Of a stretch of 13,194 nt of DNA, positions 1 through 7,295 are shown one piece after another. The position numbers and the translations under genes were made by a program. This stretch comes from Candidatus Caldarchaeum sp. Its GTDB lineage: Archaea; Thermoproteota; Nitrososphaeria_A; Caldarchaeales; Caldarchaeaceae. Each line of letters starts with the position of its first letter. The stretch's first letter is position 1. The DNA lies in assembly GCA_025054795.1 (NCBI GenBank), contig JANWZU010000098.1:1-13194 (forward strand). The letters are read 5' to 3'. The notes beneath the pieces were generated by a model. The model was not told where the DNA came from, did not search any database, and saw nothing but the letters and a program-made list of their open reading frames with translations.

Positions 1-821
1 ACAAAATCATAGCTTCGTGGAACGGGTTGGCGATTTCGTCCTTCAGCCATGCTTACCAAGTTCTTCGTGAAAAACGTTATCTGGACGCTGCGACGAAAGC
101 CGCTGACTTCGTTCTTGAAAATCTCTACAGAGATGGCAGACTCCACAGGTTCTACAGAAACAGAGCTGGCGTCGAAGGCTTTTTGGAGGACTACGCATTC
201 CTAGCCAACGGCTTAGCCGACCTTTTCCAGACATGTTTTGAGACAAAGTACCTAGAAGCTTCTCTAAGCCTTGTTGAGAAGATGAATGAGCTTTTCTGGG
301 ACGCCGACAAAGGCGGGTTTTTCTTCTCAGTAGAAGACGTTGCCGGTGTTTCACGGATAAAGGAGGCATACGACGGTGTGATCCCTTCCGGAAACTCCAT
401 GGCTGCCTGGGTTTTGCTACGTCTCTACGAGCTGACCGGACAGGCGATGTATGTCGAGAAGGCGTCTACGCTTTTCAAGACATTTTCAGAAAAGCTGAAC
501 AACCATCCCACCGAGCACATATTCATGCTTCAAGCTTTAGCAGCCTACATGAAGCCTAGGACAGAGATAGTTATAGCATGCGGAGAGAAGGACGAGGCTG
601 ATAAATTCCTCACACCTATTCACAGAGCTTTCCACCCCTTCAAAACCGTCGTCGTGGTAGGAGACTGGAACAGAGAAAAGTTGACACAGCTGTCTGCGTT
701 AGTCGCTGACAAGATACCCGTCAACGGCAGGCCGTCTGTCTACGTTTGCGAAAACTACACCTGTCGTCTGCCAGTCGTAGACCCCAAAGACCTGCCTAAG
801 GCCCTCGGGTGGCTTAGGTGA
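1..821 (+). CDS. YyaL/DUF255 thioredoxin-domain protein (spermatogenesis-associated protein 20 family), C-terminal part
   Basis: The gene enters from the left edge. The reading frame is open from base 3 and encodes about 272 residues of a family whose members are usually about 650-700 aa, so the N-terminal thioredoxin-like DUF255 domain lies outside the window. What remains is the helical (alpha/alpha)6-barrel half, similar in fold to glycoside hydrolases and epimerases. Supporting motifs are KIIASWNGL at the very start (the family has a conserved WNGL), IPSGNSMAAWVLLRLYELTG in the middle, and ENYTCRLPVVDP near the end. A TTG at base 27 could be taken as a start, but the homology continues upstream of it, so it is internal. 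The cellular role of the family is not well established. The stop codon overlaps the following permease gene by 4 bp, so the two are probably cotranscribed. Confidence 0.88.
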   Translation, partial: KIIASWNGLAISSFSHAYQVLREKRYLDAATKAADFVLENLYRDGRLHRFYRNRAGVEGFLEDYAFLANGLADLFQTCFETKYLEASLSLVEKMNELFWDADKGGFFFSVEDVAGVSRIKEAYDGVIPSGNSMAAWVLLRLYELTGQAMYVEKASTLFKTFSEKLNNHPTEHIFMLQALAAYMKPRTEIVIACGEKDEADKFLTPIHRAFHPFKTVVVVGDWNREKLTQLSALVADKIPVNGRPSVYVCENYTCRLPVVDPKDLPKALGWLR

Positions 822-1957
822 AGAGAACTGCCTCGACGGTACTTTTGCTCACATGGTTTTCATGGTTTTGGAGCCACGGCACACGTGTGGGGATACCGGC
901 CATAACTCCTTTCCTGAGACAACGTCTCAGCATCTCAACGTCTGAAGCCGCCGCCATACCGGGGCTGGTTAACCTAGGTTTCTACGTCTTCACTTTTTTC
1001 GCAGGAAGGATAGCTGCAAAAATTGGTTTCAGAAACGGAGTGGTTATGGCTACGCTCGGAGCCGGCTCCATGGTTGCGGCGGCAAGCTTCTTGGAAAATG
1101 TGTATCTTCTCTACGGAGCTGTTTTCGCCATGGGCCTGCTTATGTCTCTCCATCTTCCTTCTGCCATTCCATGGCTGGGTACTCTCTTCAAAGGCCCGAG
1201 ACAGGGTTTAATCATAGGGCTACATGAGTCAGCTGCACCAGCCGGCCAGACATTAGGCCCAGTAATCCTAGCGCTTCTGTTCTCAGCACTAGCCTATCCA
1301 CCTCTAGCCCTATGGGCCCTCCTGCCGGTCTGCGTGGGTACAGCCTTGCTTTTATCAACTAACTACAACAGAGGACACTACATGCCCGAGGGCAAGTCAG
1401 ATGAGGAAAAGAACAAAAAACTCATATCCTTGACAGTTGTGTCTACCTCGAACCTTGTGGGCAACTTGGGGGTTGTAGCAATAGTCCCCCTTCACCTAGT
1501 AGACACCTTCGGGCTGGACAAGTCTTTCGTGGCCACTCTGGTTGGTGTGAGCCGTGTGGTGGGAGTGTTTGGGCAGCCTCTGGGCGGACATCTTCACGAC
1601 AGGTTCGGGTTTATGAGGGTGGCTTCAGCGGCTACTTTGCTCAACTTTGTTTCTAGCCTCTACCTCATGGTGGCGCCCTACAGCTTTTTTTACGGAGTTG
1701 TCATGGTTATACAGGCAGCTTCCACGGCGATGTACTTCCCCGTTGTCTACAGCCATGTGGTGAAAAACTACGGCGACGCAGCACCGCAGGTTTTGGGGAA
1801 AATGTTTTCAGCCGCAGGCCTCCTCGGTCCAACTTCTGCTCCTTTCATAGCTGGTTTTCTTGCGGAGCGCCTGAGCTACTCAGCAGCTTTAGCCTATCCG
1901 ACGGCTCTTGCTCTGGCGGGTGTAGTTGCGCTGCGTAGCATAAGGCTGAGAGAGTAA
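818..1957 (+). CDS. Major facilitator superfamily (MFS) permease
   Basis: This is a 379-residue integral membrane protein with about 12 hydrophobic helices in two halves, separated by a charged central loop around residues 185-202 (EGKSDEEKNKK). The loop after helix 2 has GRIAAKIGFRNG and the matching loop in the second half has GHLHDRFGFMR, the two degenerate copies of the MFS signature. The size fits a minimal MFS transporter. The substrate cannot be told from the sequence; the family includes sugar, organic-acid, nitrate and drug transporters. The start is GTG in the GTGA overlap with the preceding stop, with a G-rich GGGTGG a few bases upstream that could bind the ribosome. Its partner in transcription is the YyaL-type gene, and it ends just before the promoter of the E2 operon. 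Confidence 0.87.
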   Translation: MKRTASTVLLLTWFSWFWSHGTRVGIPAITPFLRQRLSISTSEAAAIPGLVNLGFYVFTFFAGRIAAKIGFRNGVVMATLGAGSMVAAASFLENVYLLYGAVFAMGLLMSLHLPSAIPWLGTLFKGPRQGLIIGLHESAAPAGQTLGPVILALLFSALAYPPLALWALLPVCVGTALLLSTNYNRGHYMPEGKSDEEKNKKLISLTVVSTSNLVGNLGVVAIVPLHLVDTFGLDKSFVATLVGVSRVVGVFGQPLGGHLHDRFGFMRVASAATLLNFVSSLYLMVAPYSFFYGVVMVIQAASTAMYFPVVYSHVVKNYGDAAPQVLGKMFSAAGLLGPTSAPFIAGFLAERLSYSAALAYPTALALAGVVALRSIRLRE

Positions 1958-1967
1958 AAATTTATTA
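1956..1967 (+). promoter_or_regulatory. TATA-like promoter for the E2-DUF447-RFAP synthase operon
   Basis: The element AAAAATTTATTA is the only strongly A/T-rich block in the 41-bp gap between the permease stop and the E2 start. Archaeal transcription usually starts about 25 bases after the TATA centre, here near base 1988. That would give a leader of about 11 bases before the ATG. The assignment rests on position and composition only. Confidence 0.5.
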
Positions 1968-1998
1968 TTTCACAGCGAAACATTTTCAAGGATTAGGT

Positions 1999-3135
1999 AT
2001 GGTTGTGCTTAAGCTCCCGGACATAGGTGAGGGCATAGCCGAAGGTGAGATAGTGAGGTATCTTGTAAGTGAGGGAGATGATGTTGAGAAGTATCAATCG
2101 CTGGTTGAGGTAATGACTGTCAAGGTTAACATCGAGATTCCCTCTCCTGTGAAAGGTAGGGTTTTGAGAATCCTAGCCAAGCCGGGTCAGGTTTTGAAGG
2201 TCGGCGAGCCTTTCATCGAGATACAGTCGGATGAGTATGTTGAGGAGAGGACGGTTGAAAAAGCCTCCGCCGCATCACCGCCTCCTCCCCAACAGCCTTC
2301 CCAGAAACCCTCCGTGACAGCCACGCCCGCCGTCAAGAAGCTAGCTAGAGACCTCGGAGTCGACATATCTCAAGTCGCTGGGACGGGACCCGGAGGACGC
2401 ATCACAGAAGAGGATGTCAGACGTGCGGCGGCGGTGCAGGAAACTAGGATACCGATTAAGGGTTTGAGGAGGATGATAGCTGAAAAGCTGGTGACAGCTA
2501 GGTCTCGAACGGCTTTGGTAACGGTTTTCGAAGAGGTGAATGCGGAGGAGCTTGTTAAACTTCGGGACGAGCTTCGCAGCCATCCAAAGGGGAGAGAGCT
2601 GAAAATGACTTACATGCCTTTAATCATGAAGGCTATTGTCGAGACGGTTAAGAAGTATCCTGTGATGAACGGGTGGATTGACGACGAGAGGAACGAGATA
2701 GTTTTGCCTAGGAGCGTGAACATAGGATTCGCCGTTGACACGGCGGAGGGTCTTCTGGTGCCCAACGTCAAAAACGTCGAGTCGAAGGATGTGTGGACTC
2801 TCGCCCTTGAGGTTGAGGAGCTTGCAGAGAAGGCACGTCAGGGTAAGCTTTCGCTTGAAGACGTGAGGGGCGGGACAATCAGCATATCAAACTACGGGGC
2901 CCTCGGCTCGCTTTCAGGTACACCGCTCATAAACTATCCTGAGATAGCGGTTGTCGGCGTAGGCAGGATTGAGAAAAAACCGGTGGTGAGAAACGGAGCC
3001 GTCGTCGTTGGTGATGTGATGCAGCTGGCTACGACAATAGACCACAGAGCCGTGGACGGCGGAACGATGAGCGGTTTCGTGCTGGAGCTTAAAAGAAACC
3101 TTGAGAACATCAAGCGGGTAATAGGTGAAGTTTGA
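1999..3135 (+). CDS. Dihydrolipoamide acyltransferase, E2 component of a 2-oxoacid dehydrogenase complex
   Basis: E2 carries acyl groups from the E1 decarboxylase on a lipoyl arm and transfers them to CoA. All three modules are visible in 378 residues. The lipoyl domain spans about residues 1-78, with lysine 42 in EVMTVKVNIEIPSP. A Pro/Gln-rich linker (about 93-107) leads to a peripheral-subunit-binding domain at about 109-143 (VKKLARDLGVDISQVAGTGPGGRITEEDV). The catalytic domain runs from about 150 to the end, with SISNYGALGSLSGTPLINYPEIAVVGVGRI and the active-site HRAVDGG (His349, Asp353). The Asp that commonly precedes the lipoyl lysine is Val here. No E1 or E3 gene lies in this window, so the oxoacid substrate (pyruvate, branched-chain or 2-oxoglutarate/acetoin type) stays open. 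It heads an operon whose next gene starts inside its stop codon. Confidence 0.93.
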   Translation: MVVLKLPDIGEGIAEGEIVRYLVSEGDDVEKYQSLVEVMTVKVNIEIPSPVKGRVLRILAKPGQVLKVGEPFIEIQSDEYVEERTVEKASAASPPPPQQPSQKPSVTATPAVKKLARDLGVDISQVAGTGPGGRITEEDVRRAAAVQETRIPIKGLRRMIAEKLVTARSRTALVTVFEEVNAEELVKLRDELRSHPKGRELKMTYMPLIMKAIVETVKKYPVMNGWIDDERNEIVLPRSVNIGFAVDTAEGLLVPNVKNVESKDVWTLALEVEELAEKARQGKLSLEDVRGGTISISNYGALGSLSGTPLINYPEIAVVGVGRIEKKPVVRNGAVVVGDVMQLATTIDHRAVDGGTMSGFVLELKRNLENIKRVIGEV

Positions 3136-3755
3136 AAAACCTATTCGAAGCCGGGTTTGAGGCAGGGGTTTGGTTCGAGACGATTGTTTCAACCTACTGC
3201 GAGAACAAAGAACCTCACGCAGCCGCCATGGGCTGCATGACTCATGATGGCTCCACGATAATTCTCAAGCCATTCATCAACACGAATACATACAGAAACC
3301 TAGTCAGACACCAAAGCCTTGTCGTAAACCTGTGCCACGACCCCGCAGTTTTTTTCAAGGTTGTTTTTGAAGAACCTTTATCGTATGAAGAGGCGGAGAA
3401 GGTAAACGCCCCTCGGTTGCTTGAAGCCTACGCATGGGTTGACGCTGTTTTATCGGAACTCATCCAGAACGACGGTCCTAGGGCTGAGGCCCTGTGTAAG
3501 GTGGTTTTAATCTATGGACAGCTTGAAAGAGCAAAACCCTACAGCAGGGCTGAGCACGCCTTGATGGAGTCCTTAATACACTACACCCGCATAAAGGCTT
3601 TCGCAAAAACCGAGAAACACGATGAAGCTGTAGCTTTGTGCGAACGGATAAAATACTACGAAGGCCTTCTCAATCGTGTCTCCTCAAAAAGCTCCCATCT
3701 TTCCATGATGAAGAGAATAATGTCTGAATCCCGTAAACTGGTTGAAGGGACTTGA
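3132..3755 (+). CDS. DUF447 family protein (FMN-binding split-barrel fold)
   Basis: This 207-residue protein matches the archaeal DUF447 pattern. The N-terminal half has ETIVSTYCENKEPHAAAMG (about 16-34), INTNTYRNL (about 49-57) and VVNLCHDPAVFFK (about 64-76), the strands of a flavoredoxin/pyridoxamine-oxidase-like split barrel. The C-terminal half is helical. Known DUF447 structures have this fold and suggest flavin binding, but the reaction is not established. The start is TTG in a TTGA overlap with the E2 stop; AGGTGAAG just upstream is a good archaeal ribosome-binding site and supports this start. The gene also overlaps the following beta-RFAP synthase gene by TTGA. DUF447 genes are found beside RFAP synthase in methanogens, as far as I recall, so a link to methanopterin-type cofactors is a reasonable inference. 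Confidence 0.82.
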   Translation: MKNLFEAGFEAGVWFETIVSTYCENKEPHAAAMGCMTHDGSTIILKPFINTNTYRNLVRHQSLVVNLCHDPAVFFKVVFEEPLSYEEAEKVNAPRLLEAYAWVDAVLSELIQNDGPRAEALCKVVLIYGQLERAKPYSRAEHALMESLIHYTRIKAFAKTEKHDEAVALCERIKYYEGLLNRVSSKSSHLSMMKRIMSESRKLVEGT

Positions 3756-4687
3756 TAGTTGAGGTGAAGGCTTCCGCAAGGCTGCATCTAGGCTTGACGG
3801 AGCTTGGAGGTCATTTCGGACGTGTTTACGGAGGTTTAGGGGTTGCGATATCTCAGCCGACAACACACGTGGTTGCTGAGACCTCGGACACACTCGAAGT
3901 GGAAGGCTTGGAAAAACCCTACGTCGGCAGGGTTGTTTCAAAGCTTGAGGAAAAGCTGAACAGACGTCTGTTTGGAAAAGTGAAGGTTGTCGAGTCAATC
4001 CCAGCCCATGTTGGCCTAGGCTCCAGAACACAACTGTCCCTCTCCGTTGCGACTGCTGTATGCAGAATCAACGGACTGGACTTATCAGTCAAGCAGCTGG
4101 CAGAGGCTCTGGGAAGAGGAGGAATCTCTGGGGTTGGAACCGCTGTCTTCGAGCGAGGCGGTTTCGTGGTTGACATGCCCAAAAAAATTGGCGGAGGCAC
4201 GGCCTCATCAGCCTTAAGGATTGATTTTCCAGAGGATTGGGCTTTCACCGTCGCCTACAACACACGTGAACAAGGCCCTTCCGACGAGCAGGAGACCTAC
4301 CTGTTCAGCCGGCTGCCACGGATGGATGAAAACAGATGCGCCGCCATAGCCCACATACTAATAGCCAAGCTCCTGCCAGCCTTGACGGAGAAAGACGCCC
4401 ACGAATTCGGCGAATCCTTGACCGAAATTCAGAAACACGTGGGCGGGCATTTTTCATCTGTTCAAGGCGGTTTGTTCAGAGACCCTGAGGCGTTAGAGGC
4501 CTTGGCTGAGAGAGGCGCTCTGGGTGTGGGTCAGAGCTCCTGGGGCCCGGCTGTTTACGGCTTCTTCGCCAGCTACAGGGACGCTTTGGACGCAGCCAAG
4601 TTAGTCGGCGAAAAGCTGGGAGGCGGATGGACGGTTTTTGCGACGAAGGCTAAGAACACAGGTGCAGAAATACTAGTCGCTCCTTAA
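3752..4687 (+). CDS. Beta-ribofuranosylaminobenzene 5'-phosphate (beta-RFAP) synthase
   Basis: Beta-RFAP synthase condenses PRPP with a para-substituted benzoate (4-aminobenzoate or 4-hydroxybenzoate), releasing CO2 and pyrophosphate. This is the committed step to the pterin C1 carrier tetrahydromethanopterin and its archaeal variants. The 311-residue protein has the GHMP-kinase-like layout of the family: ARLHLGLTELGGHFGRVYGGLGVAI at about 9-33, the glycine/serine-rich PAHVGLGSRTQLS at about 84-96, GRGGISGVGTAVFERGGFVVD at about 121-141, and a glycine-rich C-terminal region. The length is normal. TTG is the start in the TTGA overlap with the DUF447 stop. The presence of this enzyme does not imply methanogenesis, since several non-methanogenic archaea use methanopterin-type cofactors. 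Its 3' end overlaps the convergent DUF1464 gene by 15 bp. Confidence 0.9.
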   Translation: MIVEVKASARLHLGLTELGGHFGRVYGGLGVAISQPTTHVVAETSDTLEVEGLEKPYVGRVVSKLEEKLNRRLFGKVKVVESIPAHVGLGSRTQLSLSVATAVCRINGLDLSVKQLAEALGRGGISGVGTAVFERGGFVVDMPKKIGGGTASSALRIDFPEDWAFTVAYNTREQGPSDEQETYLFSRLPRMDENRCAAIAHILIAKLLPALTEKDAHEFGESLTEIQKHVGGHFSSVQGGLFRDPEALEALAERGALGVGQSSWGPAVYGFFASYRDALDAAKLVGEKLGGGWTVFATKAKNTGAEILVAP

Positions 4688-5779
4688 CATTCCAACAACT
4701 TGTGCGGGGTCGAAGCCCGGAATCCTGACGTAGTCGAGGACAGTCCCGTGGCTTTTCCGAACCTCGAGGCACTCCACTAAATCGGAGTATTTCCCACCGG
4801 CTATGCCGTTGGCTAAAATCGCAGCACCCATGGCCACATCCTTAGCGTTCTTGGCGAAAACATTCTCAGGCCTTCGGCTTTTCATCCCAAGCTTTCTCTG
4901 AATGTAGCTAGTCATGTCTTGCCTCAGCTCCGGTATCCGCGACAGCCTGCCCGTGAGAATCACCTCAAGAGGCTTTGAATCCATCGACGCCGTCAACGCT
5001 GCGACAGCTTTCACAACACCTTCCACAAAGCATCTCCAGCCCTCCCCGAACGTTGTGTAGCGGTTTTGAACGAAGTAATCCAGCTGAACCTCAGAACCAG
5101 TTGGAGTGAATGAGGCCCCGCCTTCGAAGAGTTTTCTTTTACTGAAACCTCCTAGAAGATAGGCAAGCTCACCGTCCATCGAGCCGTGGGAGAGAAAGCC
5201 CGGGCCCGGAAAGTTGGTGCCGCCCAAGCCGTCAACAATCTTTCCGTTCTCAACAGCCAAGGCGGCGTTGTACCCCATGCCAGCCTCAACGCAGACGAGC
5301 CGTGTCTCTTCATACCGTATTTTGCTTCGTCGGGCCTGGTCCCAGACAGCGTAGGCCGCTACGCAGGTCTTGTCAGCCGTTCCCATGTCGATTCTGTTGA
5401 TTTTCCTGTGAACCGGTACTGAGGGAAGCTGCACAACTCCGGGCACCATGTATGCCTTGATTCCCTCATCCCTCATCATACGCAGCAGCCTCCTTACACC
5501 GCTCAAAACAGGTATCCCAGAATCTGTCCTCTTCTCCAGAGTTGTCAAAGCCAAGTCTTCATCGGTGAGTGCGTCAACTGGCTTAAGCGGAAGGCCGTAG
5601 CCTGAGGGCCCTACTACAACCTCCGGGGACACGCTTTTGACCAGCTCAACTATGCGGCCTGTCTCATGGGCCACTACCTTAGAGGGAATGGTTTCGTCGA
5701 GCACGACCCTGTCTACGTCATCCTCTATGCAGAGGAAGTCAAAGTTTCCAGTTCCCGGGTCAACTCCAAGAGCACGCAT
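4673..5779 (-). CDS. DUF1464 family protein, ASKHA (sugar/butyrate kinase-like) fold
   Basis: The 368-residue protein begins MRALGVDPGTGNFDF, a phosphate-1 type loop (Asp7, Gly9, Gly11) of the acetate/sugar kinase-Hsp70-actin superfamily. Further motifs are INRIDMGTADK (about 128-137), VEAGMGYNAALAVENGKIVDGLGGTNFPGPG (about 164-194) and VILTGRLSRIPEL near the C terminus, the adenosine-type region. Together these fit DUF1464, an archaeal family sometimes annotated as predicted butyrate kinase; the substrate has not been shown as far as I know. ATG is the natural start, 25 bases downstream of a TATA-like element, which suggests a leaderless message and expression independent of the ATPase genes upstream. 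The gene converges on the RFAP synthase. Confidence 0.83.
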   Translation of the reverse strand: MRALGVDPGTGNFDFLCIEDDVDRVVLDETIPSKVVAHETGRIVELVKSVSPEVVVGPSGYGLPLKPVDALTDEDLALTTLEKRTDSGIPVLSGVRRLLRMMRDEGIKAYMVPGVVQLPSVPVHRKINRIDMGTADKTCVAAYAVWDQARRSKIRYEETRLVCVEAGMGYNAALAVENGKIVDGLGGTNFPGPGFLSHGSMDGELAYLLGGFSKRKLFEGGASFTPTGSEVQLDYFVQNRYTTFGEGWRCFVEGVVKAVAALTASMDSKPLEVILTGRLSRIPELRQDMTSYIQRKLGMKSRRPENVFAKNAKDVAMGAAILANGIAGGKYSDLVECLEVRKSHGTVLDYVRIPGFDPAQVVGMLRSD

Positions 5780-5799
5780 GAAGCATGGGAAAACCTAAG

Positions 5800-5809
5800 A
5801 ATATTAAAG
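5800..5809 (-). promoter_or_regulatory. TATA-like promoter for the DUF1464 gene
   Basis: Read on the minus strand the block is CTTTAATATT, centred about 25 bases before the ATG at 5779. It sits in the 36-bp gap after the ATPase subunit C stop. This spacing predicts transcription starting at or very near the ATG, a leaderless mRNA, and there is no Shine-Dalgarno sequence. The assignment is by position and composition. Confidence 0.5.
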
Positions 5810-5815
5810 GTTGAC

Positions 5816-6889
5816 TTAGGCGGTCTTCACTAGGAGCCTTGAAATCACAGCTGGGTCTGACACGCCTTCCTCGATGTTTTTAGCTATTGTCGACAGATTC
5901 CTAACCTCAACCTCCTTCAGAACCAGTAGCGAGATAAGCACAGACTGCTGGTAAGGTGTTTTGTAGAAGCTTTTTACTGCGTACCTGATCCTCGCAGCTC
6001 TAGCGTTCTCTTCAATCTGGGAGGCTGCTTTGTGCGGGTCTTCTTCAAGGCTTACCCTCTCCAAGTATTCTGGTTTAGGAACTTCATCTAACGCTGTTTT
6101 CAAGTCCTCGGCCGCAAGAAGGCTCTCGACATGGCTTGTCTTAACGTCGAAAGTCTGGGAAGGTAGAAATTCCCTAGTCTGAGGGGTTGTGAGCCTCCAG
6201 ACCCTCGCCCTGAGCGCCGTTGTCAACGCATAAACGTCAACGTCCATCGAGACGAAAGGCCTGATATATCTCCGAGAGCTTCTCGGAGTCTTTTTGAAAG
6301 CCTGCAGCAACCCCTCAACATACATCTTGTCGACCACGGCTTCGAGCGCTGAAAAATCCCTCCTTGACTCCCAGACAGAAACCGCTGAGGACGCTGCAGA
6401 CGACAGCTCAGTCCTAACCAGTTCGGCAAGGGCCTCGGACAGGGTCTTAGCAGAAGCTGCCTTCAAAGCTCTGTCCCTTATGGCTAGGAGCGTTTCAGGA
6501 TAGAGGTCAACCGTTTTCAGTATCTCTTCAACAGGCCTGTTCAACGCCTTAGCCTTGAGGATGGTCTTCATGTTGAAGTACACATAGCGCATCAAATACT
6601 GCTTTAGCAGATGGGGCTTGGTGGCTGTCTGCGACAAGCTGTAGTGAACTGCGACGAGATGTCGCCAGAAGGCTTTTTCAACGTCCAGCGCTGTGTAGGG
6701 TTTCGGCAGCTGAGCTAAGTTTGCTCCGTAAGGCGATGTCCTAAGCCTTTCGACGAACTCGCTCAAAGACGCCGAGTCGGAAAGCTCTTCGACCACCGAG
6801 AATGGTAGAAGAAGAGACTTTAGCGCATAGGCTTTAGCTACTGCGTATACAGGGTCGCCCTCAAGCTTCACCAAGGTGGTTAAACTCAT
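5816..6889 (-). CDS. atpC: A-type (V-type) ATP synthase subunit C
   Basis: Subunit C (the AC39/subunit d family) sits between the membrane c-ring and the central stalk of the rotary ATPase. The 357-residue protein is almost wholly helical, as the family is. It shows three repeats of the family style, a basic stretch KTPRSSRRYIRPFVSMDVDVYALTTALRAR in the middle and the family's C-terminal signature LISLLVLKEVEVRNLSTIAKNIEEG (about residues 317-342). The length is normal. It starts with ATG 10 bp after the stop of the subunit H gene, with no separate promoter seen, so the two are cotranscribed in the order H then C. In many archaea this subunit is part of an H-I-K-E-C-F-A-B-D cluster. Here the DUF1464 gene follows instead and no other ATPase subunit is present. 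Confidence 0.87.
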   Translation of the reverse strand: MSLTTLVKLEGDPVYAVAKAYALKSLLLPFSVVEELSDSASLSEFVERLRTSPYGANLAQLPKPYTALDVEKAFWRHLVAVHYSLSQTATKPHLLKQYLMRYVYFNMKTILKAKALNRPVEEILKTVDLYPETLLAIRDRALKAASAKTLSEALAELVRTELSSAASSAVSVWESRRDFSALEAVVDKMYVEGLLQAFKKTPRSSRRYIRPFVSMDVDVYALTTALRARVWRLTTPQTREFLPSQTFDVKTSHVESLLAAEDLKTALDEVPKPEYLERVSLEEDPHKAASQIEENARAARIRYAVKSFYKTPYQQSVLISLLVLKEVEVRNLSTIAKNIEEGVSDPAVISRLLVKTA

Positions 6890-6899
6890 TTATGCTTGT

Positions 6900-7235
6900 C
6901 TATAACGTTATTTTCCCTGATAGTATAGATTTGATGACCATTTCCTCAGATGTCTTCCTAAGCTCCTCGGCTCTCTTCCTCATTCTACTGGCTTCAGCGG
7001 CGCCTTTGGCGATAATCTCCCTTGCTTTTTCTTCCGACCGCCTCACCTCTTCGGAGAGAAGCCGCTCCTGCGTTGCTCTGGCCTCCTCCAAAAGCCGGTT
7101 CTTCAGCTTCTCAGCCTCCCTCGAAGCCAGCTCGACCAACTCCCTTCTGTAAACTGTCGCCTCCTCATACAGCTTGTCCAGCCTGTCCTCAACCTGCTTA
7201 AGCTGCTCAACTACCTCTTCGATACCCTTAGCCAC
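6900..7235 (-). CDS. ahaH: A-type ATP synthase subunit H (coiled-coil peripheral stalk)
   Basis: This is a 111-residue protein made almost entirely of charged heptad coiled coil (for example LEEARATQERLLSEEVRRSEEKAREIIAKGAAEA). That is the size and character of archaeal subunit H (G in some naming schemes), which pairs with subunit E to form the peripheral stalks. The sequence alone could be any short coiled-coil protein, and subunit E is the nearest alternative. The direct coupling to subunit C, 10 bp downstream, makes the ATPase assignment likely. The start is GTG at 7235, centred about 25 bases from a TATA-like block, which implies a leaderless message. Confidence 0.78.
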   Translation of the reverse strand: MAKGIEEVVEQLKQVEDRLDKLYEEATVYRRELVELASREAEKLKNRLLEEARATQERLLSEEVRRSEEKAREIIAKGAAEASRMRKRAEELRKTSEEMVIKSILSGKITL

Positions 7236-7255
7236 GGCTTGTTTGAGTCGCGGTT

Positions 7256-7265
7256 GATTATAACC
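7256..7265. promoter_or_regulatory. Shared (bidirectional) TATA-like element between ahaH and the MIP18-like gene
   Basis: The block GATTATAACC contains ATTATAA on the plus strand and TTATAAT on the minus strand, so it can be read as a TATA box either way. On the minus strand it lies about 25 bases before the GTG of subunit H. On the plus strand it predicts a start near 7285, about 11 bases before the ATG at 7296. It is the only such element in the divergent gap. Confidence 0.45.
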
Positions 7266-7295
7266 TTATTTCGGGGTGGCTGCATCTGCTGTAGG

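Noticed and set aside
27..29. TTG as the start of the first gene
   Set aside because: The frame is open to the window edge and the conserved WNGL motif of the YyaL family straddles this point, so it is an internal codon of a gene that starts outside.
3171..3179. GGTTCGAGA, resembling a tRNA T-loop
   Set aside because: No acceptor, D or anticodon stem can be drawn around it, and it lies inside the DUF447 coding frame.
5186..5422. Plus-strand open frame of 78 codons inside the DUF1464 gene
   Set aside because: It is a mirror of the coding strand with no start signal or family pattern. Other long antisense frames (for example 2341-2583, 7519-7920, 8080-8469) were rejected for the same reason.
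7239..7295. An upstream extension of the MIP18-like gene with a Cys-rich peptide (GGCICCR)
   Set aside because: It would put the coding region over the only TATA-like element of the divergent gap, and the peptide does not resemble the family. ATG 7296 is better.
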